A stretch of 53,635 nt of DNA. It comes from Planctomycetia bacterium. GTDB taxonomy: Bacteria; Planctomycetota; Planctomycetia; Gemmatales; Gemmataceae. Where the stretch lies: NCBI GenBank assembly GCA_005799265.1, contig SYHD01000288.1:1-53635 (forward strand), given 5' to 3'. The notes beneath the pieces were generated by a model. That model saw only the letters and a list, made by a program, of their open reading frames with translations, ran no database searches and was not told the origin of the DNA. Shown one piece after another: positions 1-8,589 of the stretch (the stretch's first letter is position 1; each line of letters starts with the position of its first letter). The position numbers were made by a program, and so were the translations under genes.

Positions 1-1
1 C

Positions 2-736
2 ATGCTCGACATGGGTTTTCTGCCGGACCTTAAACGGATCATCGGCCGGCTCCCCGCGCGCAAGCAAACGCTCCTGTTCTCCGCGACGATGCCGCCCGTG
101 ATCGCCAAGCTGGCCAGGGAAATCCTGCACAAGCCCACGTCGATCGAGATCGGCAGACGCAGCGCCCCGGCGGTCGGCATCACCCAGGCGGCTTATCCGG
201 TGCCGGAGAACCTCAAGACAACACTCCTGCGCCATCTCTTGCGGCACACGCAAATGCCATCGGTGCTGGTCTTCACGCGCACGAAGTCGTCGGCGCGGCG
301 GCTGGCCAAGACGATCGCCGGCGACGGTTTCGCCGTGACCGAGCTGCACAGCAACCTGACGCAAGCGCAGCGCACCCGCGCGATGGACGGTTTTCGCCGC
401 GAGGAATTCCAGGTGATGGTGGCGACCAACATCGCCGCGCGCGGCCTGGACGTGACGCACATCACGCACGTCATCAGCTTCGACGTGCCGCACGTGCCGG
501 ACGACTACGTGCACCGCATTGGCCGAACCGCGCGCGCCGAAGCAGAGGGGGACGCCTTCGTGCTGGTATCGCCGGCGGAGGAAAAATCGCTGTCACAGAT
601 CGAACGGCACATCGGCCAACGCTTGCCGCGCGTGACGCTGCCGGACTTCGATTACCGCCAGGTCGTACCCGAAAAGCCGCGCCACCAGCCTGGCGGCGGT
701 CAGCGCGGCGGCCGCAATCGGGGACGGCGCGATTGA
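2..736 (+). CDS. DEAD-box RNA helicase, C-terminal part (5' truncated by window edge)
   Basis: ATP-dependent RNA helicase of the RhlE-like DEAD-box group; it remodels RNA structure in the cytoplasm. The visible part begins just after the DEAD box (LDMGF) and contains motif III (SAT), then the helicase C domain: motif IV-like VLVFTRT, motif V (ATNIAARGLDV) and motif VI (YVHRIGRTARA). The tail is a short Gly/Arg-rich stretch (GGGQRGGRNRGRRD), common in RhlE-type proteins and likely an RNA-binding tail. Only 244 residues are present, so the RecA1 domain with the Walker A and DEAD motifs lies outside the window; the first in-frame ATG here is not the real start. The gene runs convergently toward the M20 peptidase gene. 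Confidence 0.93.
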   Translation: MLDMGFLPDLKRIIGRLPARKQTLLFSATMPPVIAKLAREILHKPTSIEIGRRSAPAVGITQAAYPVPENLKTTLLRHLLRHTQMPSVLVFTRTKSSARRLAKTIAGDGFAVTELHSNLTQAQRTRAMDGFRREEFQVMVATNIAARGLDVTHITHVISFDVPHVPDDYVHRIGRTARAEAEGDAFVLVSPAEEKSLSQIERHIGQRLPRVTLPDFDYRQVVPEKPRHQPGGGQRGGRNRGRRD

Positions 737-814
737 GCTGCTCAGCGGCCGATGAACGGATCGAATCCATTCTCTAGCATTCGGTTGAGCGGTTGCTGAA
801 CCTCCCCCCCCGGC

Positions 815-1984
815 TCAACAGAACTCCAGGGCCGTCAGCGCGTAGAGCTTGGCGACGCGCGTCAGATCGGGGATCGACACCCACTCCTGGAGCGTGTGGG
901 CGCCGCCGGCGCGCGGGCCGTGCGTGATGGCTGGCACGTTGGCGAGCGCCCAGAAGCTGTTGCCGTCATCGCAGAAGGGTTTGGCGCCGATCGGCAGCGA
1001 CTCATTCGATACCGTCTGATACACGCTCTGGAAGATCGACACGAACGGGTGGGCCGGATCGAGCAGGAACGCGTCGCGCATCAGACACAAGTCGGCGGTC
1101 ATGGTGGTGCCAGTCGCCGTCGCCACCTCGGCGATGAGCCGGCGGAATTGCTGGTCGGCATCCGTATGGAGTGTGCCCGGCAGCCAGCGGCGCGTGCCTT
1201 CGAGCCGGCACACTTGCGGATATTGATTGAAGATCTCCCCCGCGTGGATTTGCCCGATGAAGCAGCTCTCCGCGCCGGCGCGGGCGTCCTTCTTGACGCT
1301 CAGCTCCGCATCGAGCGCGCTCAGCCGACGCACCAGCTCGGCCCCCGCGGCGATGACGCTCGGCTCCTTGGGACGCATCACCTCGTGGATCGGCGCGCCG
1401 GGCCGTTTGATCTCGACCTTCCATGTGAACCCGCCGCGGCCGATGACCGGGAGCACCTCGTTGAGGTATTCGGGGATCAGCACGGCGTCGCCCACGATGC
1501 CGGCGCGGATGAGCGCATTCAGCTGTCGGCCGTCGCCCCACGGCGTCTCGTGGAGATCGTGCGCGGTCAGGAGGATGCCGCCGCGCTCCAGGGCGTCGGC
1601 GTCGCGCAAAGCGAGGAGTGCTTCGACGGCGGCGGCCGTGCCAGCCTTCATGTCGGAGGAGCCGCTGCCGCGCAGAAGATCGCCTTCGATCGCGGGCGGC
1701 ACGAACGGCAGATGCACGGTGTCGAGATGGCCGTTGAATTGCAAGGTCTTGCCCGGCTTCTGCGCGTGCCAACGCACCGCGACCGCGGGCGCCTGTGGAT
1801 AATCGCCTGTTGGACGCTCGACCGCGAAGCCCTCGGCGCTGAGGATATCGGCCAGGCCATCAAGAACGGCTTTCGCTTCGCCGGTGCGGCTCGGGATGCC
1901 GACGAGTTTGAATGCGTTGTCCAGAAGCCGGCGCGGCTTGACCGCGTCGAACACGCGCTGCCGTTGTGTTTCGTTGGTGTTCAT
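815..1984 (-). CDS. M20 family metallopeptidase (ArgE/DapE/CPG2-like)
   Basis: Zinc-dependent amidohydrolase or peptidase of the M20 family, 389 aa, within the usual 370-420 aa range. The metal-binding GHLDTVH motif (first His ligand and the following Asp) is at about residues 84-90, followed by a GSGSSDMKAG block carrying the bridging Asp. The central section carries the dimerisation (lid) domain, and a C-terminal GxxxxGAHTLQEWV segment holds the last His ligand. No signal peptide is seen, so it is probably cytoplasmic. The substrate cannot be read from sequence; acetylornithine, succinyl-diaminopimelate and dipeptides are all used by relatives. The start ATG at 1984 faces the divergent gene at 2178. 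Confidence 0.9.
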   Translation of the reverse strand: MNTNETQRQRVFDAVKPRRLLDNAFKLVGIPSRTGEAKAVLDGLADILSAEGFAVERPTGDYPQAPAVAVRWHAQKPGKTLQFNGHLDTVHLPFVPPAIEGDLLRGSGSSDMKAGTAAAVEALLALRDADALERGGILLTAHDLHETPWGDGRQLNALIRAGIVGDAVLIPEYLNEVLPVIGRGGFTWKVEIKRPGAPIHEVMRPKEPSVIAAGAELVRRLSALDAELSVKKDARAGAESCFIGQIHAGEIFNQYPQVCRLEGTRRWLPGTLHTDADQQFRRLIAEVATATGTTMTADLCLMRDAFLLDPAHPFVSIFQSVYQTVSNESLPIGAKPFCDDGNSFWALANVPAITHGPRAGGAHTLQEWVSIPDLTRVAKLYALTALEFC

Positions 1985-2030
1985 GACGAGTGATTATAAC
2001 AAGCCGTTCTGACACCGCTAATTTATTTTT

Positions 2031-2056
2031 CGTTCCCAGACGGGCGCCTGGGAACG
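2031..2056. repeat. Intergenic inverted repeat
   Basis: Perfect 9-bp arms CGTTCCCAG / CTGGGAACG around an 8-base centre, in the 193-bp divergent intergenic region between the M20 peptidase gene and the four-repeat secreted protein gene. There is no T-tract, so it is not a classical terminator. It resembles other short dispersed palindromes in this window rather than an operator. Confidence 0.7.
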
Positions 2057-2177
2057 AGCAAGCGAAATTTCGTGCCGATTGTTGGTTGCACCAGGATTCG
2101 ATATTGGGTAGCATTGCGTAGGATCCGCCCATTGCTCGCCTTGATCGAAAACTCTCCGGTACTCACGAGGAAGACCC

Positions 2178-3299
2178 ATGTCAACCAATATGCTCAGGAC
2201 GGCACTTCTGCTTGCAGCCCTATTGCTCGGCCTGGTTCAACAAGCGAACGCTCAGCGCGAGCCGGTACGATCCGAAATGCGCGGCGTCATCAAGTCGGTG
2301 GATGCCGGGGCGATCACGATCGCGATGGGCGGTGGCCGCGACGTGGCGCCGACGGAGAAGAGCTACGCCCTCGCCAAGGACGTGGAGATCGCGTTCGGCA
2401 GCGCGTTCCGCTTCGTCAGCGCGGTGCGCGAAGGCAAACTCAAGGATCTGTCCGCGGGCATCACGGTCAGCCTTTCACTGAGCGCCGATCAAAAGAATGT
2501 GGAGAGCATCCTCGCCGAGGAGCCGACGGCACGCGGGATGCTCAAAGCCGTTGACGCGAAGAAACGCACGCTGACGATCACTTCCCCGCCGACGCAGCGC
2601 GAGCAGCCGGGCGAAGACAAGACCTACACGGTTGCCGCCGATGCCGAGATCGCCATCGACGATGGCCGCGGCCGACGCTTCTCGATTCGCGAAGGCAGGC
2701 TCGAAGAACTCACGGACGGCGCCATCGTGAGCCTGCGGCTGTCGCTCGACAAGACGCAGGTGTTTGGCGTGGTCGCGGAGGGGGCCATGGTCATGGGCGT
2801 CATCAAGGCGATTGACGCCGGCAAGCGTTCGCTGACACTGACGATTCGCCCGGCGCGCGGCGATGATGCGGGCGAAGAGCGCACGTTGATCGTTGCCAAG
2901 GAGGCGTCGGTGTTCGTCGATGACGGCAAGGGGCGTCGCCTGTCGATCAAGGAAGTCAAGCTCGCGGACGTGCCGGTCGGATCGACGGTCATGGCCAAGC
3001 TCGCGGTGGACCAGAGCTTCATCATGATGCTCAAGGCCGAGGGACCGCAGGTACTCGGCTTGCTCAAGGCGGTCGATGCCGAGAAGCGTACCATCACGAT
3101 CGCGATTCCGAAGAGCCGCGAGGAAGTCGACGAGAAAACCTACACGCTCTCTAAGGACGCGCGTATCAACTACGACGGCAATGAGGCAAAACTGGCGGAC
3201 ATCAAGATCGGCGAAAATGGCCCGTTCGTGCAACTGCGGCTCACGCTCGATCAAAAAACCGTGCAATCGCTGACCGCAAGGCAGCCGGGGACCCGATAA
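2178..3299 (+). CDS. Secreted protein made of four tandem ~85-residue repeats
   Basis: Function unknown. Residues 1-26 are a clear Sec signal peptide ending ANAQ. The mature protein is four tandem copies of one domain starting near residues 36, 120, 207 and 294. Each opens with G-x-(I/L)-K-x-(V/I)-D-A followed by a (R)-(T/S)-(L/I)-T-(I/L) strand, and each closes with a V-x-L-x-L-(S/A)-x-D-x-x-x-V strand. The pattern suggests small beta-barrel or OB-like modules exported to the periplasm or cell surface. The start is supported by GAGGAAG about 8 bases upstream of the ATG. It precedes a DUF1501 gene by 39 bp on the same strand, so the two may be co-transcribed. Confidence 0.82.
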   Translation: MSTNMLRTALLLAALLLGLVQQANAQREPVRSEMRGVIKSVDAGAITIAMGGGRDVAPTEKSYALAKDVEIAFGSAFRFVSAVREGKLKDLSAGITVSLSLSADQKNVESILAEEPTARGMLKAVDAKKRTLTITSPPTQREQPGEDKTYTVAADAEIAIDDGRGRRFSIREGRLEELTDGAIVSLRLSLDKTQVFGVVAEGAMVMGVIKAIDAGKRSLTLTIRPARGDDAGEERTLIVAKEASVFVDDGKGRRLSIKEVKLADVPVGSTVMAKLAVDQSFIMMLKAEGPQVLGLLKAVDAEKRTITIAIPKSREEVDEKTYTLSKDARINYDGNEAKLADIKIGENGPFVQLRLTLDQKTVQSLTARQPGTR

Positions 3300-3338
3300 T
3301 AACTAAGCCGCAAGCGGCAAAAAGGCGGGGGGATCACC

Positions 3339-4730
3339 ATGTTCCATATCGCAAGCAAAGCGCACGGTAAACTGTGTAACGGCGTCACGCGCCGTGAATG
3401 TCTCACCGTCGGCGCCTTGAGCGTCGCCGGCCTGGCGTTGCCCGATCTTCTGCGGCTGCAAGCGCAGGGGCCGGCGCGGTCGGCGCCGAAGTCGGTCATC
3501 ATGGTCTACCTCTTCGGCGGACCGAGCCATCTCGACATGTACGATCTGAAGCCGAACGCGCCGGCCGAGTATCGCGGCGAGTTTCAGCCGATTCCGACCA
3601 ACGTGCCCGGCATGGACATCTGCGAATGGATGCCGCGGCAAGCGCAGATCGCTGACAAGTTCACGATCGTGCGCAACATGGACTTCACGCAGCCGGCGCT
3701 CGGCGCGCATTCGCCCGTCTACATCTACGGCGGCAAGCTCGCCAACGAAAAGACGGCGTCGCACCCGATCTTCGGTTCGATCCTCAGCAAGCTGTACAGC
3801 GAAGGCCGAGCCGGCGAGTTCCGTGCTCACGGCGGCTTGCCCCCCTATGTCGCTCTCGACAACTACGACGTCTACAGCGCCTTCCTCGGCAACGCGCATC
3901 GCCCGTTCGTGCCGACGCCGTTGCGCGCACTGCCCTTGCTCAACGACAACCATCCCGACATCGTCAATCCCGGCGTCATGCGCAACCTCGGCCTCGGCAG
4001 TGGCGTCACGCTCGAACGGTTGCAGGATCGTTCGGCCCTCTTGCGTTCCTTCGACACGATGAGCCGCGACCTCGATAACCCACGCGGCAGCGTGGCGGCA
4101 ATCGATGCGTATCAAGCCCGCGCCCTGGCGATGATTACCGACCCGAGCGTGCGCGACGCCTTCGACATTAGCCGCGAGTCGGCGCCCTTGCGCGACGCCT
4201 ACGGCAAAGTCCCGCATCTGTTGCTCGCACGCCGTCTGGCGGAAGCAGGCGTCCCGTTGATCCAGGTCACGATCGACGGCGCCGGGCATCAACTGCGTTC
4301 GCTCGGTAACGGTTTCGACACGCACGGCAACAACTTCGTGCAGATGCGCGGCGCCTTGCCCGAATACGATCAAGCCATCGCGACCTTCCTTAGCGACCTC
4401 TACGACCGCGGCTTGAACGATAACGTCGCCACCGTCATCTGGGGCGAGTTCGGCCGTACGCCGCGTGTCAACGGCGGCGCGGGGCGCGACCATTGGCCGC
4501 AAGCGGGCTTCACGATCATGGCCGGCGGCGGTTGGCGCACCGGGCAAGTCATCGGCGCAACCAACGCGCGTGGCGAGCGACCGACCGGCGTCCCCTACAC
4601 GCCCGACAACGTGCTGGCGTGCGTTTATCGCCATTTCGGCATCGACGCCGGCCGCACCACGATCACCGACCCGACCGGCCGGCCGCACTATCTGTTGCGC
4701 GACCCGCGGCCGATTGCGGAGTTGATGTAA
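3339..4730 (+). CDS. DUF1501 domain-containing secreted protein
   Basis: Member of the DUF1501 family, a planctomycete-expanded family with an alkaline-phosphatase/sulfatase-like fold and no established reaction. Residues 17-45 carry a Tat-like signal (TRREC plus hydrophobic stretch ending LQAQ), so it is exported. Family landmarks visible are the FGGPSHLDMYDLKP block after the signal, an internal WGEFGRTPRVNGGAGRDHWP block, and the C-terminal segment with an RPHYLL motif. Length 463 aa is normal. The start ATG follows a GGCGGGG stretch. It is one of five intact paralogues in this window and differs clearly from the 8590, 20692, 29859 and 41580 copies. No DUF1553 partner is adjacent. Confidence 0.9.
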   Translation: MFHIASKAHGKLCNGVTRRECLTVGALSVAGLALPDLLRLQAQGPARSAPKSVIMVYLFGGPSHLDMYDLKPNAPAEYRGEFQPIPTNVPGMDICEWMPRQAQIADKFTIVRNMDFTQPALGAHSPVYIYGGKLANEKTASHPIFGSILSKLYSEGRAGEFRAHGGLPPYVALDNYDVYSAFLGNAHRPFVPTPLRALPLLNDNHPDIVNPGVMRNLGLGSGVTLERLQDRSALLRSFDTMSRDLDNPRGSVAAIDAYQARALAMITDPSVRDAFDISRESAPLRDAYGKVPHLLLARRLAEAGVPLIQVTIDGAGHQLRSLGNGFDTHGNNFVQMRGALPEYDQAIATFLSDLYDRGLNDNVATVIWGEFGRTPRVNGGAGRDHWPQAGFTIMAGGGWRTGQVIGATNARGERPTGVPYTPDNVLACVYRHFGIDAGRTTITDPTGRPHYLLRDPRPIAELM

Positions 4731-4843
4731 ATGTCCTGCATTCGTTGAGCGCCCGCGCGAATGCGCCTCTTTTCATGAACCCATAAGGAACCTTCTGATA
4801 CAATCCGCCCTAGAACTGCACACCCCACGCAAAGGAGCCACCC

Positions 4844-5836
4844 ATGTCACAAATCGAAATCCCGCTCTGCCCAGAATGCACAGGCGTCGAATCGGTAGAT
4901 CGCCGCGACTTCATGCGCGTTGTAGGCGGCGGCACCGCGGCCGTGTTGGCCGGAGCGACGCTGACGCCAATCGTCGCCGCGCAGCACCGCATCCCGACGC
5001 CTGCCGCCACGCCGCGTCCGGCCGAAGCGCTCTGCCGTGAATTGTGGACAACCCTCACCGCCGAGCAGAGGCGTCAATATGTCTACGCCTGGGATCATCC
5101 CAATCGGCTGCGCACCTTCAACGCCGCGATGAATGGACGCATCAGCCAGGTCTACACGCGGCCTCAGCAAGAACTGCTGGAGCGGATCATGCGCGCCATC
5201 AGCGCCGGCGAAGACGGCTTCACCAAGCTCTCGCGCAATGGCGGCTGGGACACCGGCGGCGGCTTCGGCGGTTGTGGCGCCAATTTCTTCGGCGACGCCA
5301 GCACCAACCAGTGGTCCTGGGTCTTCTCCTGCCATCACCTCACCGTCCGCTGCGACGGCAACTCCGAGCCGGATTACGCCTTCGGCGGCCCGATGTACTA
5401 CGGCCACAGCCCCGATGGGCACAGCGTCCGCAACGTCTTCAGTTCGCAGACCCGCGCGGCCCAGAGCGTGTATGACTCGCTTAACGAACAGCAGCGCCGC
5501 CGCGCCATCATGACGACCTCCGGCGGCGGCTCGAACACGTTCCGCCAGAACGGCTACCCCGGCATCGGCGCCGCGGACCTCAGCGCCGATCAGCGCCGCC
5601 TGGTCGAGTCCGTCATGCGCGAGTTGCTCGCCCCGTACCGCCGCGAGGACGCCGACGAAGTCATGGATCTGGTGCGCCGCAACGGCGGCCTCGAACGCCT
5701 TCACCTCGGCTTCTACGGCGCCGGCGGCGGCGACAACCGCTGGAGCTACTGGCGCATCGAAGGCCCCGGCTTCGTGTGGAACTATCGCGTGTTGCCGCAC
5801 GTGCACTGCTGGGTCAACGTCGCGCTGCGAGCGTAA
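4844..5836 (+). CDS. DUF3500-like protein with Tat-type signal
   Basis: 330 aa. A twin-arginine-type signal is present at residues 16-46 (DRRDFMRVVGGG then a hydrophobic run ending VAA). The body contains W-S-W-V-F-S-C-H-H-L-T followed by a GGPMYYGHSPDG stretch, which resembles the conserved W-x-W...HHL...GxxP pattern of DUF3500; that match is from memory and was not searched. Many Cys, His and Trp residues around the HHL block could suggest metal binding, but this is inference. An AAAGGAG ribosome binding site precedes the ATG. It is followed by a strong terminator, so it probably ends its own transcript. Confidence 0.72.
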   Translation: MSQIEIPLCPECTGVESVDRRDFMRVVGGGTAAVLAGATLTPIVAAQHRIPTPAATPRPAEALCRELWTTLTAEQRRQYVYAWDHPNRLRTFNAAMNGRISQVYTRPQQELLERIMRAISAGEDGFTKLSRNGGWDTGGGFGGCGANFFGDASTNQWSWVFSCHHLTVRCDGNSEPDYAFGGPMYYGHSPDGHSVRNVFSSQTRAAQSVYDSLNEQQRRRAIMTTSGGGSNTFRQNGYPGIGAADLSADQRRLVESVMRELLAPYRREDADEVMDLVRRNGGLERLHLGFYGAGGGDNRWSYWRIEGPGFVWNYRVLPHVHCWVNVALRA

Positions 5837-5847
5837 AGTTGCAATGC

Positions 5848-5879
5848 AAAGCGGCGGGGCCTGTCCCCGCCGCTTTTTT
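5848..5879 (+). terminator. Rho-independent terminator after the DUF3500-like gene
   Basis: A perfect 12-bp GC-rich stem (AAAGCGGCGGGG pairing with CCCCGCCGCTTT) encloses a 5-base loop CCTGT and runs into six T residues. It begins 12 bases after the stop codon of the gene at 4844-5836. This is the clearest intrinsic terminator in the window. Confidence 0.93.
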
Positions 5880-5955
5880 CATCGTAGTCATCATGTTCCG
5901 CGTGATGACTACGAAGGCTCATGGAGCTGCACGCATCTGAAGAAAGGAACCCACC

Positions 5956-6462
5956 ATGAAGTATCTTGGCGCCTGCCTGCTTGGCTTTCTCAGCGTGCTG
6001 CTGGTAAACGCGGACACCGGCAACGCCAAGTGGACGCTGGACCTGAAAAAAATGGTCGCCCCTAGCACTCCCGCCGCGGGCATGGTCATGGGCGCGGCGT
6101 TCAAGCTCGACAAGACCCGTCTCGATACCACCGGGGCGCTGATCTTGCAGCAGGGCACCGGCGTTATTCCCGATGCCGCCATCATCATCTTTCTGCCTGA
6201 CAAATCCACCAGGGCGGTTGCCGGCAAGTCCTATGTGATCAGCGCCGACAAGCTCGACGGCCAGATGAAACTGCCTGTTCACGTCAAGCGCAAGCCGCCC
6301 GGCGGCGATCTCCCCAGGGGAACCGCGTTCGTCGACGGCTACGCGATGAGACTAGTTTTCGGCACGGAAAAGGGCGGCGTCGTTCCCGCGAAGATCTACA
6401 TTTGCTTGCCGGACGAGGCCAAGAGCTTTATCACGGGCAGCTTTTCGCTGGGGGCAAACTGA
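5956..6462 (+). CDS. Small secreted protein of unknown function
   Basis: 168 aa with a Sec-type signal at residues 1-24 (LGACLLGFLSVLLVNAD). I do not recognise a domain. The mature part is beta-rich by eye, contains two Cys at most, and ends with the SFSLGAN strand. The start is well supported by AAAGGAA 8 bases before the ATG. It sits alone behind the terminator at 5848-5879, and its 3' end faces the convergent YceK-like gene 30 bp away. Confidence 0.75.
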   Translation: MKYLGACLLGFLSVLLVNADTGNAKWTLDLKKMVAPSTPAAGMVMGAAFKLDKTRLDTTGALILQQGTGVIPDAAIIIFLPDKSTRAVAGKSYVISADKLDGQMKLPVHVKRKPPGGDLPRGTAFVDGYAMRLVFGTEKGGVVPAKIYICLPDEAKSFITGSFSLGAN

Positions 6463-6492
6463 CGCTCCAGCCGCCTTCCCGTTGCTCATGGC

Positions 6493-6945
6493 TCAGTTGG
6501 CATCGTTGTGTCCTTCAGATACGGGTGGCATGGGGGTGCTCAAGATTGTGATAGATTTTTCGCCCCACCACGTGGCCCACGGGTATTCCTTGGTGCGCGC
6601 GTATGCGATTGGGTAGGTCAGGATGTCGCCAGCCAGTGACAGGGGGACATCAGCGATCGCGACTAGGCCAGCCGATGTCAAGAAGATGCCGTGACCGATT
6701 TGCTGAAAGCCGGAGTCGAATTCCCCTTTAGTAATGGCGATGTTGCCGTCCATTATCCCGCTCAGTCCGCAAGGGGGTCCCATGACCGCGAGGACACCGG
6801 AACGAGTCACACCGCCAAAGGGATAACAACAGCCGGTGCCGAGGAATAACGGTCCGTTGGGTGAGTCCTTTAAGTTGTGGAAAGTACCGCAACCGGTAAG
6901 ACCAAGAAGGACTAACGCCAGGAAATTGAATTGGGACGAACGCAT
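6493..6945 (-). CDS. YceK/YidQ-like (DUF1375) lipoprotein
   Basis: 150 aa. Residues 1-19 form a lipoprotein signal with the lipobox LLGLTGC, so the mature Cys is probably lipidated and membrane-anchored. The family signature is visible: a YPFGGV block and the later (A)DVPLSLAGDILTYPIAY block, matching the D-x-P-(F/L)-S-L-x-x-D-T-x-L-x-P pattern of E. coli YceK and YidQ. It is longer than YceK because of a loop between the two blocks and a C-terminal tail. The function of the family is not established. Base composition is visibly more AT-rich than in flanking genes. Confidence 0.82.
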   Translation of the reverse strand: MRSSQFNFLALVLLGLTGCGTFHNLKDSPNGPLFLGTGCCYPFGGVTRSGVLAVMGPPCGLSGIMDGNIAITKGEFDSGFQQIGHGIFLTSAGLVAIADVPLSLAGDILTYPIAYARTKEYPWATWWGEKSITILSTPMPPVSEGHNDAN

Positions 6946-7105
6946 CGTCTCTCCATCTCACGAAGTCGCAATGGCAGATTTCCTTCAAAGGTGCAAGGCA
7001 AGGGCGTATAACAGCTTGATCCAAAAGCTGCAAGATGGTCTTGCGCGAATGGAAGCCTTGCAGGTAATCTGAAGAAGGGTATGCTGGGATTGCAAAGGGG
7101 CGGCC

Positions 7106-7384
7106 ATGGCAACCACGCGTATCGTCAGCCGTGATGCTCTCATACTCACTCGGTTGGTAAATCCGAACCGAGCGGATTTGTCGCCGGATGCGGCACGGGC
7201 GCTCCTGCAACTCGAATTTGACAAGGAAGATCGTGACCGGATGCACCTTCTGTCGGAGAAAGCTCAAGAAGGAACGCTGCTCGTCGAGGAGCAGCAAGAA
7301 ATGGAAAGTTATCGGCGCATCGGGTACTTCCTGGACCTCCTTCGATCCAAAGCGCGGAAGACGCTCAAGAAATCGAAGAGTTAG
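7106..7384 (+). CDS. Small conserved-looking protein upstream of an HNH nuclease
   Basis: 92 aa, no recognised domain. It is helical and highly charged, with an SPDAARALLQLEFDKEDRDRM segment pattern and a basic C-terminus (KARKTLKKSKS). AAAGGGG lies 8 bases ahead of the ATG. The stop is 9 bp before the HNH gene start, so the two form a two-gene unit. It could be an inhibitor, adaptor or antitoxin-like partner of the nuclease; the sequence gives no direct evidence for any of these. Confidence 0.7.
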   Translation: MATTRIVSRDALILTRLVNPNRADLSPDAARALLQLEFDKEDRDRMHLLSEKAQEGTLLVEEQQEMESYRRIGYFLDLLRSKARKTLKKSKS

Positions 7385-7393
7385 CCATTTACC

Positions 7394-7801
7394 ATGGATG
7401 CCGAACTTGCCGCGCTGGTTTGCGGACGCGCGAACAATCGCTGTGAATACTGTCAGCTTCCGCAGGCGCATTCCGTGCTTCCATTTGAACTCGACCATAT
7501 CATTGCCAAGAAACACTTGGGCGAGACGACGGCGAAAAACCTCGCCTTGGCGTGCTTCTATTGTAATTCATTCAAAGGCCCCAATATCGCGGGATTGGAC
7601 CCGAAGACAGGAAAACTCGTGCAGTTGTTCAATCCGCGGCGTCACTATTGGAATCGTTGCTTCCGTTGGCGCGGGCCGATCTTAATAGGTCGAACGCCCA
7701 TCGGTCGAGTCACAATCCAGTTGCTTTGCCTGAACAATTCCGACGCGGTTGCTCTTCGCGAAGGCCTCATTGACGAAGGCGTATTTCCGCCGTTTAAGTA
7801 A
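7394..7801 (+). CDS. HNH endonuclease
   Basis: 135 aa single-domain HNH nuclease. The first zinc-binding pair is C-E-Y-C (RCEYCQL), followed by the catalytic ELDHIIAKKHLG block (the D-H of the HNH motif) and the second pair in ACFYCNSFKG, with the Asn-containing segment in place. The C-terminal half (NPRRHYWNRCFRW onward) resembles the tail seen in short bacterial HNH proteins of cyanobacteria and planctomycetes. DNA cleavage is expected from the family. Whether it acts in defence, mobility or repair is unknown. It is coupled to the 92-aa protein upstream. Confidence 0.88.
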   Translation: MDAELAALVCGRANNRCEYCQLPQAHSVLPFELDHIIAKKHLGETTAKNLALACFYCNSFKGPNIAGLDPKTGKLVQLFNPRRHYWNRCFRWRGPILIGRTPIGRVTIQLLCLNNSDAVALREGLIDEGVFPPFK

Positions 7802-7802
7802 T

Positions 7803-7902
7803 CACGCCAGCGCCTTTTCGATCACCCTGCGATGCTCCACCCCCGTCAGCCGCTGGTCCAATCCCTGAATAGAAGATGTTGAGCCGTTCGTAATCGAGGC
7901 CC
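7803..7902 (-). pseudogene. DUF1501 3'-end fragment
   Basis: About 100 bp that align to the last 100 bp of the intact DUF1501 gene (8591-8690) in the same orientation, at roughly 85% identity by eye. Reversed, it still encodes most of the C-terminal GLDQRLTGVEH-type segment. One extra base in the CTGAATAGAAG stretch near 7868 shifts the frame relative to the intact copy. It has no upstream coding sequence: similarity stops where the Uma2 gene begins. Confidence 0.85.
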
Positions 7903-7909
7903 AGAATGC

Positions 7910-8545
7910 TCACGGAGCCTCACCCGCCTCCTCCGCAAACCGAATGCGATCATAAATGTCCGCCAGCTTCAACGTGCACGCAATCGACGCGATCACAACC
8001 GACGCTTCCAGACCGATCGCTTCCTGCATGTTCCAGGTGCCGTCCGGTTGCCGACGGTGGTGCTCAACGCGCGGCGTAGTTTGTGACACCAGCACGTAGT
8101 CCGTCAGCGACTTGTTCCAATCGCGATAACGCTGAAATTTCTCGCCGCGATCGAAGTTCTCCGTGGAGGGAGACAGTACCTCGATGATCGCGGTTGGATT
8201 CATGATGACGTCGCTCTGGTCGTCGAAGTACTCGGGTTCGCCGCAGATGACGAGGATGTCAGGGTAGGAGAACATCCCTTTGACGCTGCGCAGGGAGGCG
8301 ATGCCGAGACCGCTGCGGACCTTGGTATCTTTGGTCACAGCGAAACACGGCGTACCCTTCAATTGCATGTTGACGATGCCGACGAGATTGGACGAAATGA
8401 TTCCATGCGGGAGCTTTTCGCCCGCCATGGCGATGATCTCGCCGTCGAAATATTCGTGCCGCTCCTCGGCCGCGCGCTCGAACGCGAGATATTGCTCCAC
8501 GGTGAATCTGGTCTTCGGCCTGGGAAGTTGATGAGCGCTACTCAT
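7910..8545 (-). CDS. Uma2 family endonuclease-like protein
   Basis: 211 aa Uma2 protein with the PD-(D/E)xK nuclease-type fold. Visible are the FTVEQYLAFERAAEERHEYFDGEI block, then PDILVICGEPEY with the first acidic residue, and AIIEVLSPSTENFDRGEKF carrying the E-x-x-S-P-S-T and later Lys. These match the proposed active-site layout of the family. The cellular role of Uma2 proteins is not established despite their abundance in cyanobacteria and planctomycetes. The gene is wedged between a DUF1501 3' fragment and the intact DUF1501 gene, which suggests it was inserted or carried with a duplication. Confidence 0.9.
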   Translation of the reverse strand: MSSAHQLPRPKTRFTVEQYLAFERAAEERHEYFDGEIIAMAGEKLPHGIISSNLVGIVNMQLKGTPCFAVTKDTKVRSGLGIASLRSVKGMFSYPDILVICGEPEYFDDQSDVIMNPTAIIEVLSPSTENFDRGEKFQRYRDWNKSLTDYVLVSQTTPRVEHHRRQPDGTWNMQEAIGLEASVVIASIACTLKLADIYDRIRFAEEAGEAP

Positions 8546-8589
8546 GGTGAGTCAGCTCCTGTAGGCATCGTTGATGTAGATATGATATC

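Noticed and set aside
776-817. Possible bidirectional terminator between helicase and peptidase genes (GTTGAGC...GCTCAAC)
   Set aside because: Only 7 paired bases with a long loop and no T-run; too weak to call.
896-1993. Long plus-strand open frame opposite the M20 peptidase gene
   Set aside because: It is the antisense shadow of a gene with clear M20 motifs; its translation is Arg/His/Gly-rich and has no domain.
3303-4688. Long minus-strand open frame opposite the DUF1501 gene
   Set aside because: GC-rich antisense shadow; the plus strand has a complete DUF1501 protein with export signal.
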